From WTGA01 sp965214055 (GTDB lineage Bacteria > Pseudomonadota > Gammaproteobacteria > Arenicellales > Poriferihabitantaceae): 64,000 bases of DNA. The translations under genes and the position numbers were made by a program. Shown in pieces: positions 8,283 through 16,383 of the stretch; positions within the stretch are counted from its first letter, which is position 1; each line of letters opens with the position of its first letter. Below the pieces are notes generated by a model. That model was not told the origin of the DNA. It made no database searches and worked only from the letters and a program-made list of their open reading frames with translations. The stretch spans positions 310,001-374,000 of the forward strand of contig OZ243931.1 in assembly GCA_965214055.1 (NCBI GenBank), written 5' to 3'.

Positions 8283-10115
8283 ATGCCATTTCCCTTCAAC
8301 ACCCCTCGACCCGCCTCGCCGGCCCACTGGAATATTCCTGGCACAGCAACCCGCATTGCCGTTATCGCGTGGCTCGCACTGGCCGGAGGCTGCCAGGTCA
8401 CTCCCCCGCCCAGCAACATACCGGACCCCCCTCCTCCACCCAAAACCGAAGAATCCCGGTTAACCACCGAGATGTTGTACGACATCCTGCTGGCATCCAT
8501 CGCCGCCCAGCGCGACCATTCAGAGATTGCCCTGGAATCGCTTTCCAGGGCCGCCTACCTCTCCCGAGACCCCAGGCTCATCAAGAATGCCATCCAGTAC
8601 GCCATGCACAATGAAAAATACCAACAGGCGGAAGAGCTCGCCCAGTTGCTGTACCAGCTTGAATCCGAAAACCACATGGCGGTACTGGCCATTGCCGAGA
8701 CACAATTCAAGCAGGGGGACCTTGACAGCGCGCTGCGCCTGATGGTGGACCTGGCATCCACCCGGGATGAGGAGGATATCGCGGTGTTCCATGATATTGC
8801 CTCACTGTTGTCGAAACAGGACAATCCCGCGGTTTACGCGGACTTCATGGCCTCTTCAGCCCAGAGTCCGGACAACCGGACCCTGATGCTCACCGCGGCG
8901 TTGCTGGCATCCCGGGTAAATCGTGAAGAGGAATACACCGCCCTGCTCGACAGAACCCTGCAGTTGAAACCCGACTGGGAAGTCCCGGCCATTTTCAAAC
9001 TGCTGGTATTGTCCGGCCAGGATGCCCGGAAAATGCGGGAGTATGCCATCAGTCACCTTGAAGCCAACCCTGGTCAGGACCGGTTCAGGCTGCAGTATGC
9101 ACAGGAATTGATGCGGCAGAATGAGTTGGACCGTTCCCTTACCCATCTCCAGACCATCCTTGCCTCCGACCCGGATCACTTCTCCGCGCTGTTTTCCATT
9201 GGCATCCTTTACATGGAACTGGGAAATCTGAAAAAAGCCAAAACAGCCCTGTCACACTACCTGGAACTGGACCCCGAAAATGACCAGGCAAAACTGCATC
9301 TGGCAGACATTGCGTTCCAACAGGAAAATTATACCGAAGCCACCCGGCTTCTGTATGGTGTCTATTCCAATACCTACTACTTTGAAGCCCAGGTCATGCT
9401 CGCAGAGATTCTTGGTGAACAACATGGCCTGGAGGCATCTCTGGACCACCTGCAGCAAATCAACCCGGTCAACGATGTACAGGCCATCCAGATCATACTG
9501 GAGCAGCATCGGCACCTGATTCTTCATGACCAGCTGGAACGCTCAAAAAAGACCCTGGATGAAGGGTTGAAACGGTATCCTGACCACCCTGATCTGCTCT
9601 ACAGCCGGGGGCTTCTGGCTGAGAAACTGGGCCTGTTGACGCTGCTTGAACAGGACCTGCGCAAGCTGATTGCGTTACAGCCCGAAAATGCACATGCCTA
9701 CAATGCCCTCGGCTACACCCTGGCCGACAAGACCGATCGCCTGGATGAAGCCCTGGGCCTGATCTCCAAAGCCCATGTGCTGCTCCCGGACAACCCCTTC
9801 ATACTCGACAGCATGGGATGGGTTCACTTCCGCCTTGGAAACCATGAAATCGCACTGGATTATCTCCGCCAAGCCCTGGAAGGCCAGAAAGACCCGGTCA
9901 TCGCAGCACATCTCGGAGAGGTTCTGTGGGTCATCGGGGAGAAGGAAGAGGCCCGGAAAATCTGGAGAAAGGGGGGGGAATGGGGGACAGATAACACGGT
10001 CCTGGCGGATACCATTGAGCGTTTCTCCGTGTACCAGGAATCTTCCCGCCCGTCGACATCGACCCAAACCACACATTCGAGCGTTTCATTGCTGTCCTGC
10101 CCCTGCCCTGCCTGA
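8283..10115 (+). CDS. TPR-repeat lipoprotein upstream of lolB
   Basis: A 610-aa protein made mostly of tetratricopeptide repeats, preceded by a signal sequence with the lipobox LAGGC (Cys37) and a short proline-rich linker. This predicts an outer-membrane lipoprotein with a periplasmic superhelical scaffold. Repeats are clearest from about residue 290 to 350 (for example LKKAKTALSHYLELDPEN) and again from about 450 to 560. An equivalent TPR gene stands between hemA and lolB in Pseudomonas and relatives. The n-region before the hydrophobic stretch is unusually long (about 23 residues), so the true start could be further in, but I see no better candidate. Molecular role unknown; a scaffolding or envelope-assembly role is inference. 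Confidence 0.86.
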   Translation: MPFPFNTPRPASPAHWNIPGTATRIAVIAWLALAGGCQVTPPPSNIPDPPPPPKTEESRLTTEMLYDILLASIAAQRDHSEIALESLSRAAYLSRDPRLIKNAIQYAMHNEKYQQAEELAQLLYQLESENHMAVLAIAETQFKQGDLDSALRLMVDLASTRDEEDIAVFHDIASLLSKQDNPAVYADFMASSAQSPDNRTLMLTAALLASRVNREEEYTALLDRTLQLKPDWEVPAIFKLLVLSGQDARKMREYAISHLEANPGQDRFRLQYAQELMRQNELDRSLTHLQTILASDPDHFSALFSIGILYMELGNLKKAKTALSHYLELDPENDQAKLHLADIAFQQENYTEATRLLYGVYSNTYYFEAQVMLAEILGEQHGLEASLDHLQQINPVNDVQAIQIILEQHRHLILHDQLERSKKTLDEGLKRYPDHPDLLYSRGLLAEKLGLLTLLEQDLRKLIALQPENAHAYNALGYTLADKTDRLDEALGLISKAHVLLPDNPFILDSMGWVHFRLGNHEIALDYLRQALEGQKDPVIAAHLGEVLWVIGEKEEARKIWRKGGEWGTDNTVLADTIERFSVYQESSRPSTSTQTTHSSVSLLSCPCPA

Positions 10116-10144
10116 ATGGGGTCCGATTCACGGGACAGGAAATC

Positions 10145-10828
10145 ATGGCATATTTTCTTTCTCTGCCCCGATTCTGTCTGTCCGGAATTCTTGTTCTCGT
10201 TCTGCTCCTGTCGGCCTGCAGCCCACCTTTGGTGGATCGGCATGGGCATTCAGACCCCGAGGAATTGTGGGACCGGCAAAAGGCTGCCAATTCCACCCTG
10301 ACCAGCTGGTATCTCCATGGGAAAATAGGCGTTAAAACCGGCAAAAAAGGCAAGGGGGGTTCCGCAACATTGAAATGGAATTACCTCCCGGATGACCAGA
10401 AAATCGACCTGTACGGGCCGTTTGGCGGCGGCCGGATCAAGATTACTGCCGGGAGCGATTCCGCCGTGCTCAGGGACAACCGGGGCCGGGTCATTGAAGG
10501 CCGTTCCGCCTCGGAGGTGTTGTACCAGCGACTGGGCTGGCAGGTCCCATTCAATGAACTGATCCTGTGGTCCAGGGGACTGCATGACGACGAAGCCGAG
10601 GATATCCGGATTGATGCGGCCGGCAGGCTGAAAAGCCTGAACCAGGGCATGTGGCACGTGGAATACCAGGAATACCGCACCGTCAACAACCTGGTTCTGC
10701 CGAGAAAACTGACCATCACCCTGCTCCCGGACCGCATGGAGATTTATGATGAAGACGGGAACTACCTCGGGGATGAACTGAGCGTCAAAATCATCCTCCA
10801 GCGCTGGCGTAATCTTACTGTCGGCTGA
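10145..10828 (+). CDS. lolB: outer membrane lipoprotein receptor LolB
   Basis: LolB accepts lipoproteins from LolA in the periplasm and inserts them in the outer membrane. The signal peptide ends in the lipobox LLSAC (lipidated Cys25) and the mature part has the family pattern beginning SWYLHGKIGVKTGKKG and LYGPFGGGRIKI. An AGGAAA Shine-Dalgarno sequence stands 5 bp before the ATG. It follows the TPR lipoprotein gene by 29 bp and precedes ispE by 4 bp, the standard gammaproteobacterial order. Length of 227 aa is typical. Confidence 0.93.
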   Translation: MAYFLSLPRFCLSGILVLVLLLSACSPPLVDRHGHSDPEELWDRQKAANSTLTSWYLHGKIGVKTGKKGKGGSATLKWNYLPDDQKIDLYGPFGGGRIKITAGSDSAVLRDNRGRVIEGRSASEVLYQRLGWQVPFNELILWSRGLHDDEAEDIRIDAAGRLKSLNQGMWHVEYQEYRTVNNLVLPRKLTITLLPDRMEIYDEDGNYLGDELSVKIILQRWRNLTVG

Positions 10829-10832
10829 GTGG

Positions 10833-11672
10833 ATGCCCGGACCCCGGCCCAACCCCCTCGTCCTGCGCTCCCCGGCGAAGATCAACCTTTTCCTGAATAT
10901 AGTGGGAAAACGCCGTGATGGATATCACCAGCTGGAAACCGCATTCCAGTTTCTGGATTTCGCGGACCGGATCCGATACGAAGCCAACCCGAACAACCGG
11001 ATCGTTCGCATTGACGATCATCCCTATCCGTTGCCGGATGAAGACCTGACCCTTCAAGCGGCCCGGTTACTGGGCCAGGAGCACGGTGCCCCCTTCGGGG
11101 TCACCATCACCCTGACCAAGATCATCCCACCGGGTTCCGGGATGGGGGGTGGAAGCTCCAATGCCGCCACCACCCTCATTGCCCTGAACCAAATGTGGGG
11201 CCTGGGTCTTCGCCGTCATGCCCTGATTCCCCTGGCCCGGAAACTCGGGGCGGATGTCCCCCTGTTCATTCATGGAAAATCATGCTGGGCAACGGGTATT
11301 GGCGACCGATTTGAAGATTTTTCACCCCAGCCCCACTGGTACTGCCTGTGCATACCCCGGGTCAACGTCTCCACTGCCGAGGTATTCTCCCACCTGGAGT
11401 TGGAACGACCCCCCCCTGCCCTGACCCGGGTGGACTTCAATGATGGCAAACGTTTCAACATGCTGGAACCCGTCACCCGGTCCCTCTATCCCCGGGTGGA
11501 CGAGGCCTTTGAAATTCTGAACCGGTACGGGCAGGCCCGGATGAATGGTAGCGGGTCCTCCCTCTTTATCCAGTGCGCCTCCAGGGGGGAAGCCATACGA
11601 ATTCGGGATGCACTGCCGGAAAATCTGGTGTGCAGGATCATCCGGTCCCTGAATAACATTACCGAATACTGA
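10833..11672 (+). CDS. ispE: 4-diphosphocytidyl-2-C-methyl-D-erythritol kinase
   Basis: GHMP-family kinase phosphorylating CDP-methylerythritol in the non-mevalonate isoprenoid pathway. The N-terminal APAKINLFL-type motif is present as SPAKINLFLNI, and the ATP-binding glycine loop is PPGSGMGGGSSNAA near residue 105. It starts 4 bp after lolB and is likely translationally coupled to it. In related genomes it is followed directly by tRNA-Gln and prs; here about 2.3 kb of other material intervenes. Confidence 0.95.
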   Translation: MPGPRPNPLVLRSPAKINLFLNIVGKRRDGYHQLETAFQFLDFADRIRYEANPNNRIVRIDDHPYPLPDEDLTLQAARLLGQEHGAPFGVTITLTKIIPPGSGMGGGSSNAATTLIALNQMWGLGLRRHALIPLARKLGADVPLFIHGKSCWATGIGDRFEDFSPQPHWYCLCIPRVNVSTAEVFSHLELERPPPALTRVDFNDGKRFNMLEPVTRSLYPRVDEAFEILNRYGQARMNGSGSSLFIQCASRGEAIRIRDALPENLVCRIIRSLNNITEY

Positions 11673-11696
11673 TCCGGATACTGATCCGGATACGAA

Positions 11697-12659
11697 TCAA
11701 AAAACTTCCCCGAGCTTGTGTCGTGCTGCGTACAAGGCAATGAAGTCATACACCAGGAAGGCACCGAGTAACGAGGTGATTTCGGCATGATCATAGGGAG
11801 GAGAGACCTCCACCAGATCCATGCCAACCAGATTGACCCCCCGCAACCCCCGTAGTATCTGCAGGGCCTGGTGAGAACTCAGACCACCACAAACCGGGGT
11901 TCCGGTGCCGGGGGCATAGGCCGGGTCGACACAATCAATGTCAAAAGTCAGATAAACCTTGCGGTTGCCCAGGATTCGTTTCGCTTCCCGGACCAGAGCT
12001 TCCACCCCATGTTGATGAATCCAGTCCGCAAAGAAGATATTGAACCCCATGGGTTCATCGTTGGTCGTGCGGATACCTACCTGCACCGATTGCTCCGGGT
12101 TGATCAACCCTTCGTTCACCGCATGGTAAAACATGGTGCCGTGATCGATTCGCCCCTCGTCATCCTTCCAGGTGTCGGTATGGGCATCAAAATGCAACAA
12201 AGAAAGCGGCCCGTGCTTTTTCACATGGGCGCGCAAGAGCGGCAAAGTCATAAAATGATCTCCCCCCAGGGACAGCACGGCGGTATCCGTCTCGAGCATG
12301 GATTCAATATGGGCCTGTATCTGCCCCGGTACGCCTTCGGGCCTTCCGTGGTCGAAACCGCAATCCCCGTAATCCGCAATTTTCAACACTTCCAGCGCAT
12401 CAAATTCCCAGGGATGGTTCCGTTGCCAGGCCACCTCCGTAGACGCCGCACGAATCCCTCTTGGGCCATATCTTGTCCCGGGCCGGGCAGTGGTCGCGGT
12501 ATCGAAGGGAATCCCGGTAATCGCAAGCTCAACATCAGACAGATCCTTGCTGTATTTGCGACGGGCAAAACTGAGGACTCCGGAAAAACTGCTCTCTGAG
12601 TTGACTCCGCTGAATGATTCCGCCACCAGGGCCTGATCCACATTGCTTACAGTTTGCAT
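11697..12659 (-). CDS. agmatinase/ureohydrolase family protein
   Basis: A binuclear manganese ureohydrolase of the arginase/agmatinase family. Metal ligands are visible in SLGGDHFMTLP, HFDAHTDTW and TFDIDCVDPAYAPGTGTP. The overall pattern is closest to agmatinase (agmatine to putrescine and urea), but guanidinobutyrase or another ureohydrolase is possible, so no gene symbol is given. An upstream start at 12710 exists; I chose the ATG at 12659 because a purine-rich AAGAGAG sequence precedes it and the extra residues look non-conserved. It is oriented against the surrounding operons and is one of the genes separating ispE from tRNA-Gln and prs. Confidence 0.87.
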   Translation of the reverse strand: MQTVSNVDQALVAESFSGVNSESSFSGVLSFARRKYSKDLSDVELAITGIPFDTATTARPGTRYGPRGIRAASTEVAWQRNHPWEFDALEVLKIADYGDCGFDHGRPEGVPGQIQAHIESMLETDTAVLSLGGDHFMTLPLLRAHVKKHGPLSLLHFDAHTDTWKDDEGRIDHGTMFYHAVNEGLINPEQSVQVGIRTTNDEPMGFNIFFADWIHQHGVEALVREAKRILGNRKVYLTFDIDCVDPAYAPGTGTPVCGGLSSHQALQILRGLRGVNLVGMDLVEVSPPYDHAEITSLLGAFLVYDFIALYAARHKLGEVF

Positions 12660-12779
12660 TTCACTCTCTTGATCATTGAATGGACAGGCGGGAAGTGTAT
12701 CAAATCCCATGCCGCAATAAACCGGGATTTTTCCGGTTCATGGGATGCGTCCCGGATTTCCGCCGAATGCCGGAACACC

Positions 12780-12860
12780 CATCACCGGATCACCACCGAG
12801 ACCGTCTATGCCCTCACCTCGGTGCCCACCGTACAGGCCGACCCCCAACAACTGCTCGCT
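12780..12860 (+). pseudogene. transposase remnant (ISAs1/IS4-like, C-terminal scrap)
   Basis: A short reading frame encodes TTETVYALTSVPTVQADP followed by QQLL, which resembles the segment of DDE transposases (ISAs1-type, from memory) lying just before the conserved HWGIEN block. The frame runs into unrelated sequence immediately afterwards and no HWGIEN block follows. The upstream part is not recognisable. It sits between the agmatinase-like gene and the ParDE pair. Family name is tentative; the fragment could be a few tens of bases longer. Confidence 0.5.
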
Positions 12861-12927
12861 CCAACTCTGGCTTTAAAGGTGAAATGACCCTGCGTGTGGG
12901 CAACTCTCGGAATTGACTAATTGGGGA

Positions 12928-12959
12928 TATAATGTCAGTATCTGCCATTATCAGACATT
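12928..12959 (+). promoter_or_regulatory. parDE promoter -10 and inverted-repeat operator
   Basis: A perfect TATAAT hexamer at 12928-12933 overlaps an inverted repeat whose arms are AATGTC (12931-12936) and GACATT (12954-12959), with an inner TCTG/CAGA pair. It lies 14 bp before the parD start. ParD antitoxins bind such palindromes to repress their own operon, so an autoregulatory operator overlapping the -10 box is a reasonable reading. No good -35 hexamer stands at 17 bp. Confidence 0.5.
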
Positions 12960-12972
12960 TTCAGGTGAATCA

Positions 12973-13221
12973 ATGCCAAACGTACATCTTACCAAACAGA
13001 TGGAGAATTATATTCTGGACCAGATCGGGTCGGGGTCGTATGCCAATCTAAGCGAAGTCGTACGTGCAGGCATGAGATTGCTCATGGAGAGGGACAATGC
13101 ACGACAGTTCTATGCATTGAAAGCGGATCTCGAAGAGGCCTTGCAGGAAGCCGAGGCAGGAGGGTTCGAGGTCTTCGATCCTCAGGCTTACGAGCCGGAT
13201 GCTGAAACAGGGTCATTGTGA
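12973..13221 (+). CDS. parD: ParD-family antitoxin
   Basis: An 82-aa ribbon-helix-helix protein with the typical CopG/ParD N-terminus (PNVHLTKQMENYILDQIGSG, then YANLSEVVRAGMRLL) and an acidic C-terminal tail that should wrap the toxin. It neutralises the ParE toxin encoded 4 bp downstream and probably represses the operon. A start at 12913 is possible but would add a tail absent from the family and would run through the promoter and operator, so the ATG at 12973 is preferred. It lies in a mosaic of agmatinase, transposase scrap and toxin-antitoxin genes. Confidence 0.9.
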   Translation: MPNVHLTKQMENYILDQIGSGSYANLSEVVRAGMRLLMERDNARQFYALKADLEEALQEAEAGGFEVFDPQAYEPDAETGSL

Positions 13222-13225
13222 CAAC

Positions 13226-13558
13226 ATGACGATCAGGCTGTCCAGGCTCGCAAAGCGGGACCTGGATCAAATTCGCAAATTCACGATTGAGACGTGGGGT
13301 CGTGATCAGTGGTTGAAGTACTACGAGGGCCTGGTGCGGGCTTTCGAGGGAATCTTGGCAGGTCCTGATGGTGGACGTGATCGAAGTTTGTTCGCGGCGG
13401 GACTTCGCTCGGTAAATTACGGACGGCACGTGATATTTTTTTCACGGATAGCCGTTGCTGATGACAAGCCAGTGATTATCCGAATTGTCCATCAACGCAG
13501 AAATTTACCTGCATTGATCTATTACGAGAATATCAGCGGTGGAAGTCCCGAACGCTGA
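13226..13558 (+). CDS. parE: ParE-family toxin
   Basis: A 110-aa RelE/ParE-superfamily protein. The start MTIRLSRLAKRDLDQIRKFT and the later segment LRSVNYGRHVIFFSRI followed by IVHQRRN are typical of ParE toxins, which as a family inhibit DNA gyrase. It begins 4 bp after the parD stop codon. An upstream TTG at 13199 would overlap parD and is not preferred. The frame is intact to its stop, so the pair looks functional. Confidence 0.9.
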   Translation: MTIRLSRLAKRDLDQIRKFTIETWGRDQWLKYYEGLVRAFEGILAGPDGGRDRSLFAAGLRSVNYGRHVIFFSRIAVADDKPVIIRIVHQRRNLPALIYYENISGGSPER

Positions 13559-14004
13559 ATCTCCTGGGGCAGTTCAAGACGGAATGCCCCGAAGTGAGTA
13601 TTCCATGGAAAGTAGCCACCCCCGGATCGGAGCGATAGCGACGCAACTACAGTGGCCTGAATAATGCCCAGTTGGTGGAAGAATTTCCACCGCCAGAGTT
13701 ATCCATGTTAGGACCATAGATGCCAACAAATCACCATTTACACATTGACAGGTAACCGTTGTGCAATCAAAATACGGCGGTTTTCTGGAGCGCATGAAAT
13801 CTGAATCAAGACTGGTCAAATTTCAGGACTTCATCACCGTCATCCTGGGATTTCCCGCTTGGTCATTGATTCAAAACAAAGAGTCTGTCATTCTTCCCGT
13901 GAATTCATTGATTTTTCAAAAGTTGTTGTCTGTTGTATTGCAGGGGGTGGCCCCTCCAAGGCAACCTGGCAGAACCCAGAACAGCAGTAAATTTAACCGG
14001 AGAT
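13559..14004. other. intergenic region without recognisable genes
   Basis: About 450 bp between parE and tRNA-Gln. Open frames here, for example at 13761-14027 (+) and 13574-13819 (-), show no family resemblance, and the first runs into the tRNA. The 3' part should hold the promoter for tRNA-Gln and prs, but I cannot fix its hexamers. The region may be debris of the same insertions that brought in ParDE. Confidence 0.5.
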
Positions 14005-14081
14005 TGGGGTGTAGCCAAGTGGACTAAGGCACCGGGTTTTGATCCCGGGATTCGGAGGTTCGAATCCTCCCGCCCCAGCCA
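14005..14081 (+). tRNA. tRNA-Gln (anticodon TTG)
   Basis: A complete cloverleaf with encoded CCA. The acceptor stem TGGGGTG pairs with CGCCCCA, the anticodon stem CCGGG/CCCGG encloses the loop TTTTGAT with anticodon TTG, and the T arm is GGAGG-TTCGAAT-CCTCC. It reads CAA/CAG glutamine codons. Its position directly upstream of prs is the same as in Pseudomonas-type genomes, and it ends 17 bp before the prs start. Confidence 0.95.
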
Positions 14082-14098
14082 AAATCAACGATAGAACC

Positions 14099-15052
14099 AT
14101 GGTATCCCCAGAAAATCTGGCCCTATTTGCCGGCAATGCAAACCCGGCCCTCGCCGCCGAGATCGCTCAGACCTTGGGGGTGCCTCTCGGCAAAATACTC
14201 GTCGGAACCTTCAGCGACGGCGAAATCAACGTGGAAGTGATGGAAAACGTCCGGGGAAGGGATGTGTTTATCATCCAGCCCACCTGTGCGCCGAGCAACG
14301 ACAACCTCATGGAACTGCTGGTCATGGTGGACGCGCTCAAGCGTTCTTCCGCAGGCAGGATCACCTCGGTGATCCCCTATTTCGGCTATGCCCGGCAGGA
14401 CCGACGCCCCCGAACCGCCCGGGTCGCCATTTCCGCCAAGCTGGTAGCTGAAATGATCAGCATTGCCGGGTCCGACCGCGTGCTCACCATGGACCTTCAT
14501 GCGGACCAGATCCAGGGCTTCTTTGACATTCCCACGGACAATATTTATGGTTCACCCGCCCTGATGAGCGAATTGTGGCGAAAGCAGTTACCCAACCCGA
14601 TTATCGTCTCCCCGGATGTCGGCGGGGTGGTTCGCGCCCGGGCCATGGCAAAACAGCTGGAAACCGACCTGGCCATCATTGACAAGCGCCGATCCAGAGC
14701 CAATGAGGCCAAAGTCATGCATATCATCGGCGATGTCGCTGACCGGTCCTGCATCCTCATCGACGACATGGTGGATACGGCAAACACCCTGTGCGAGGCA
14801 TCCCGGGCACTGAAGGAGAACGGTGCCATCAAGGTCATTGCGAGTTGTACGCACCCAGTGCTGTCCGGCAAGGCGATCCAGCGCATCACCGATTCGGAAA
14901 TGGATGAATTGCTGGTCACCAACTCCATTCCCCTGAATGAGGAAGCCAGGGAATGTGAAAAAATCACTCAGCTCAGTGTCGCTGAATTATTGGCTGAATC
15001 GATCCGTCGCATTGCGACAGGGGATTCCATCAGTCACCTATTTATAGATTAA
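14099..15052 (+). CDS. prs: ribose-phosphate pyrophosphokinase
   Basis: Makes PRPP from ribose 5-phosphate and ATP for nucleotide, histidine, tryptophan and NAD synthesis. The conserved blocks are FSDGEINVE, the ATP-site YARQDRRPR, the catalytic flexible-loop IDKRRSRANEA, and the PRPP loop ILIDDMVDTANT. The upstream start at 14039 lies inside the tRNA, so the ATG at 14099 is correct and gives 317 aa, near the E. coli length of 315. rplY follows after 14 bp. Confidence 0.97.
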   Translation: MVSPENLALFAGNANPALAAEIAQTLGVPLGKILVGTFSDGEINVEVMENVRGRDVFIIQPTCAPSNDNLMELLVMVDALKRSSAGRITSVIPYFGYARQDRRPRTARVAISAKLVAEMISIAGSDRVLTMDLHADQIQGFFDIPTDNIYGSPALMSELWRKQLPNPIIVSPDVGGVVRARAMAKQLETDLAIIDKRRSRANEAKVMHIIGDVADRSCILIDDMVDTANTLCEASRALKENGAIKVIASCTHPVLSGKAIQRITDSEMDELLVTNSIPLNEEARECEKITQLSVAELLAESIRRIATGDSISHLFID

Positions 15053-15066
15053 CCAGGTAAAGAAAA

Positions 15067-15741
15067 ATGGCAGATCAATTTGAACTCAACGCACGGGTGC
15101 GTGCTCGGTCCGGGACAAGCCTGGTCCGGCGACTGCGGCGTGAAGGCGAAGTTCCCGCCGTACTGTATGGCGGAAACAAGGATAACATCAGTATCGCAAT
15201 CAACCACGATGTCCTGTTTCACAGTCTTGAGAAAGAAGAATTTCACTCCGGGATCATCGTGATCAATACGGACGGGAAAAAGGAACAGGCGATACTGCGA
15301 AGCGTCCAACTCCATCCCCACCGAAGCAATATCCTGCATGCTGATTTTCAACGGGTGGAAGAATCAAAGGAACTGACCATGTCCCTGCCCATCCATTTCA
15401 TCGGGGAAGACGAGTGTGTGGGGGTCCGGATCGGCGGCGGCGTGGTCAGCCACCTGATTAACGATGTCCAGATCACCTGTCTGCCCAAAGACCTGCCGGA
15501 ACAGATTGAATTGGATATATCCGGTCTGGACCTGAATGAATCCCTGCATTTCTCGGATATCCAGCTTCCCGACGGAGTACATATCACCGCTTTGATGCAT
15601 GATGACGACAATGAACACAATTATGCGGTGGTTTCAGTCTCTCCACCGCGAATCGGGCCGGATCCCGCGGACGCGGACGACGAGGCCTTGCACACCGGGG
15701 ACGAGACAGAAGAAGCCACGGCATACAACCAGGGGGAATAA
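15067..15741 (+). CDS. rplY: 50S ribosomal protein L25 (Ctc form)
   Basis: Binds 5S rRNA in the large subunit. It is the long Ctc-type form (224 aa): an N-terminal L25 domain (about residues 5-95, with GEVPAVLYGGNKDN) followed by the TL5/CTC C-terminal beta domain (about 100-190) and an acidic tail rich in Asp and Glu. A weak AGG-containing sequence precedes the ATG. It is placed between prs and pth as in other gammaproteobacteria. Confidence 0.95.
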   Translation: MADQFELNARVRARSGTSLVRRLRREGEVPAVLYGGNKDNISIAINHDVLFHSLEKEEFHSGIIVINTDGKKEQAILRSVQLHPHRSNILHADFQRVEESKELTMSLPIHFIGEDECVGVRIGGGVVSHLINDVQITCLPKDLPEQIELDISGLDLNESLHFSDIQLPDGVHITALMHDDDNEHNYAVVSVSPPRIGPDPADADDEALHTGDETEEATAYNQGE

Positions 15742-15771
15742 AGTTCGTCTTTGTTTCCTCGACAACAGGTC

Positions 15772-16383
15772 ATGGGCAACCCGGGTGTGGTCCTCATTGC
15801 GGGACTGGGAAATCCTGGCAATCACTACACCAAAACCCGACACAATGCCGGGTTTTGGTGGATGGAAAACCTGAAACGGAAATTCGATCTCCACTTCAGG
15901 ACGGAAAAGAAATTCACCGCTGAAACGGCGCGGTTCCACTGTGGGGGACACTTTGTGTGGGGGATGCTTCCCCATACATTCATGAATGCAAGTGGCGAGT
16001 CCATCGCGGCCATGACGAACTATTACAGGATTGAACCCGCCAATATCCTCATCGTCCACGATGAACTGGACCTGCCCCCGGGATGTGTTCGATTGAAAAC
16101 CGGCGGGGGGCACGGAGGGCACAATGGCCTGCGGGATATCATCCGAAGATTGAATTCAAGGGACTTTCTGCGGCTCCGGCTGGGGATTGGGCATCCCGGC
16201 ACCGGGAAAGATGTTACCGGCTATGTGCTGACCCGCCCAGAAGCGGGGGAACAGGCACGGATTGAAGCGGCCATTGACCACAGCATCGCAGTGCTGCCCC
16301 AGGTCATCGCCGGCGAATATAACCGGGCCATGTCGGTCCTGCACCAACGCCGGGAAAGACAGGGAACCGAAAATGGGGATTAA
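15772..16383 (+). CDS. pth: peptidyl-tRNA hydrolase
   Basis: Recycles tRNA from peptidyl-tRNAs that drop off the ribosome. The signature GLGNPGNHYTKTRHNAGF contains the catalytic His24, and HDELDLPPG and GHNGLRDI follow. A TTG at 15751 could extend the frame by seven residues, but the ATG at 15772 places the conserved glycine loop at its usual distance. Its 3' end overlaps the start of ychF by 11 bp, indicating coupled translation. Confidence 0.95.
   Translation: MGNPGVVLIAGLGNPGNHYTKTRHNAGFWWMENLKRKFDLHFRTEKKFTAETARFHCGGHFVWGMLPHTFMNASGESIAAMTNYYRIEPANILIVHDELDLPPGCVRLKTGGGHGGHNGLRDIIRRLNSRDFLRLRLGIGHPGTGKDVTGYVLTRPEAGEQARIEAAIDHSIAVLPQVIAGEYNRAMSVLHQRRERQGTENGD

Noticed and set aside
13761..14027. 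Open frame of 88 codons between parE and tRNA-Gln
   Set aside because: It runs into the tRNA gene, has no ribosome-binding site and no family resemblance.
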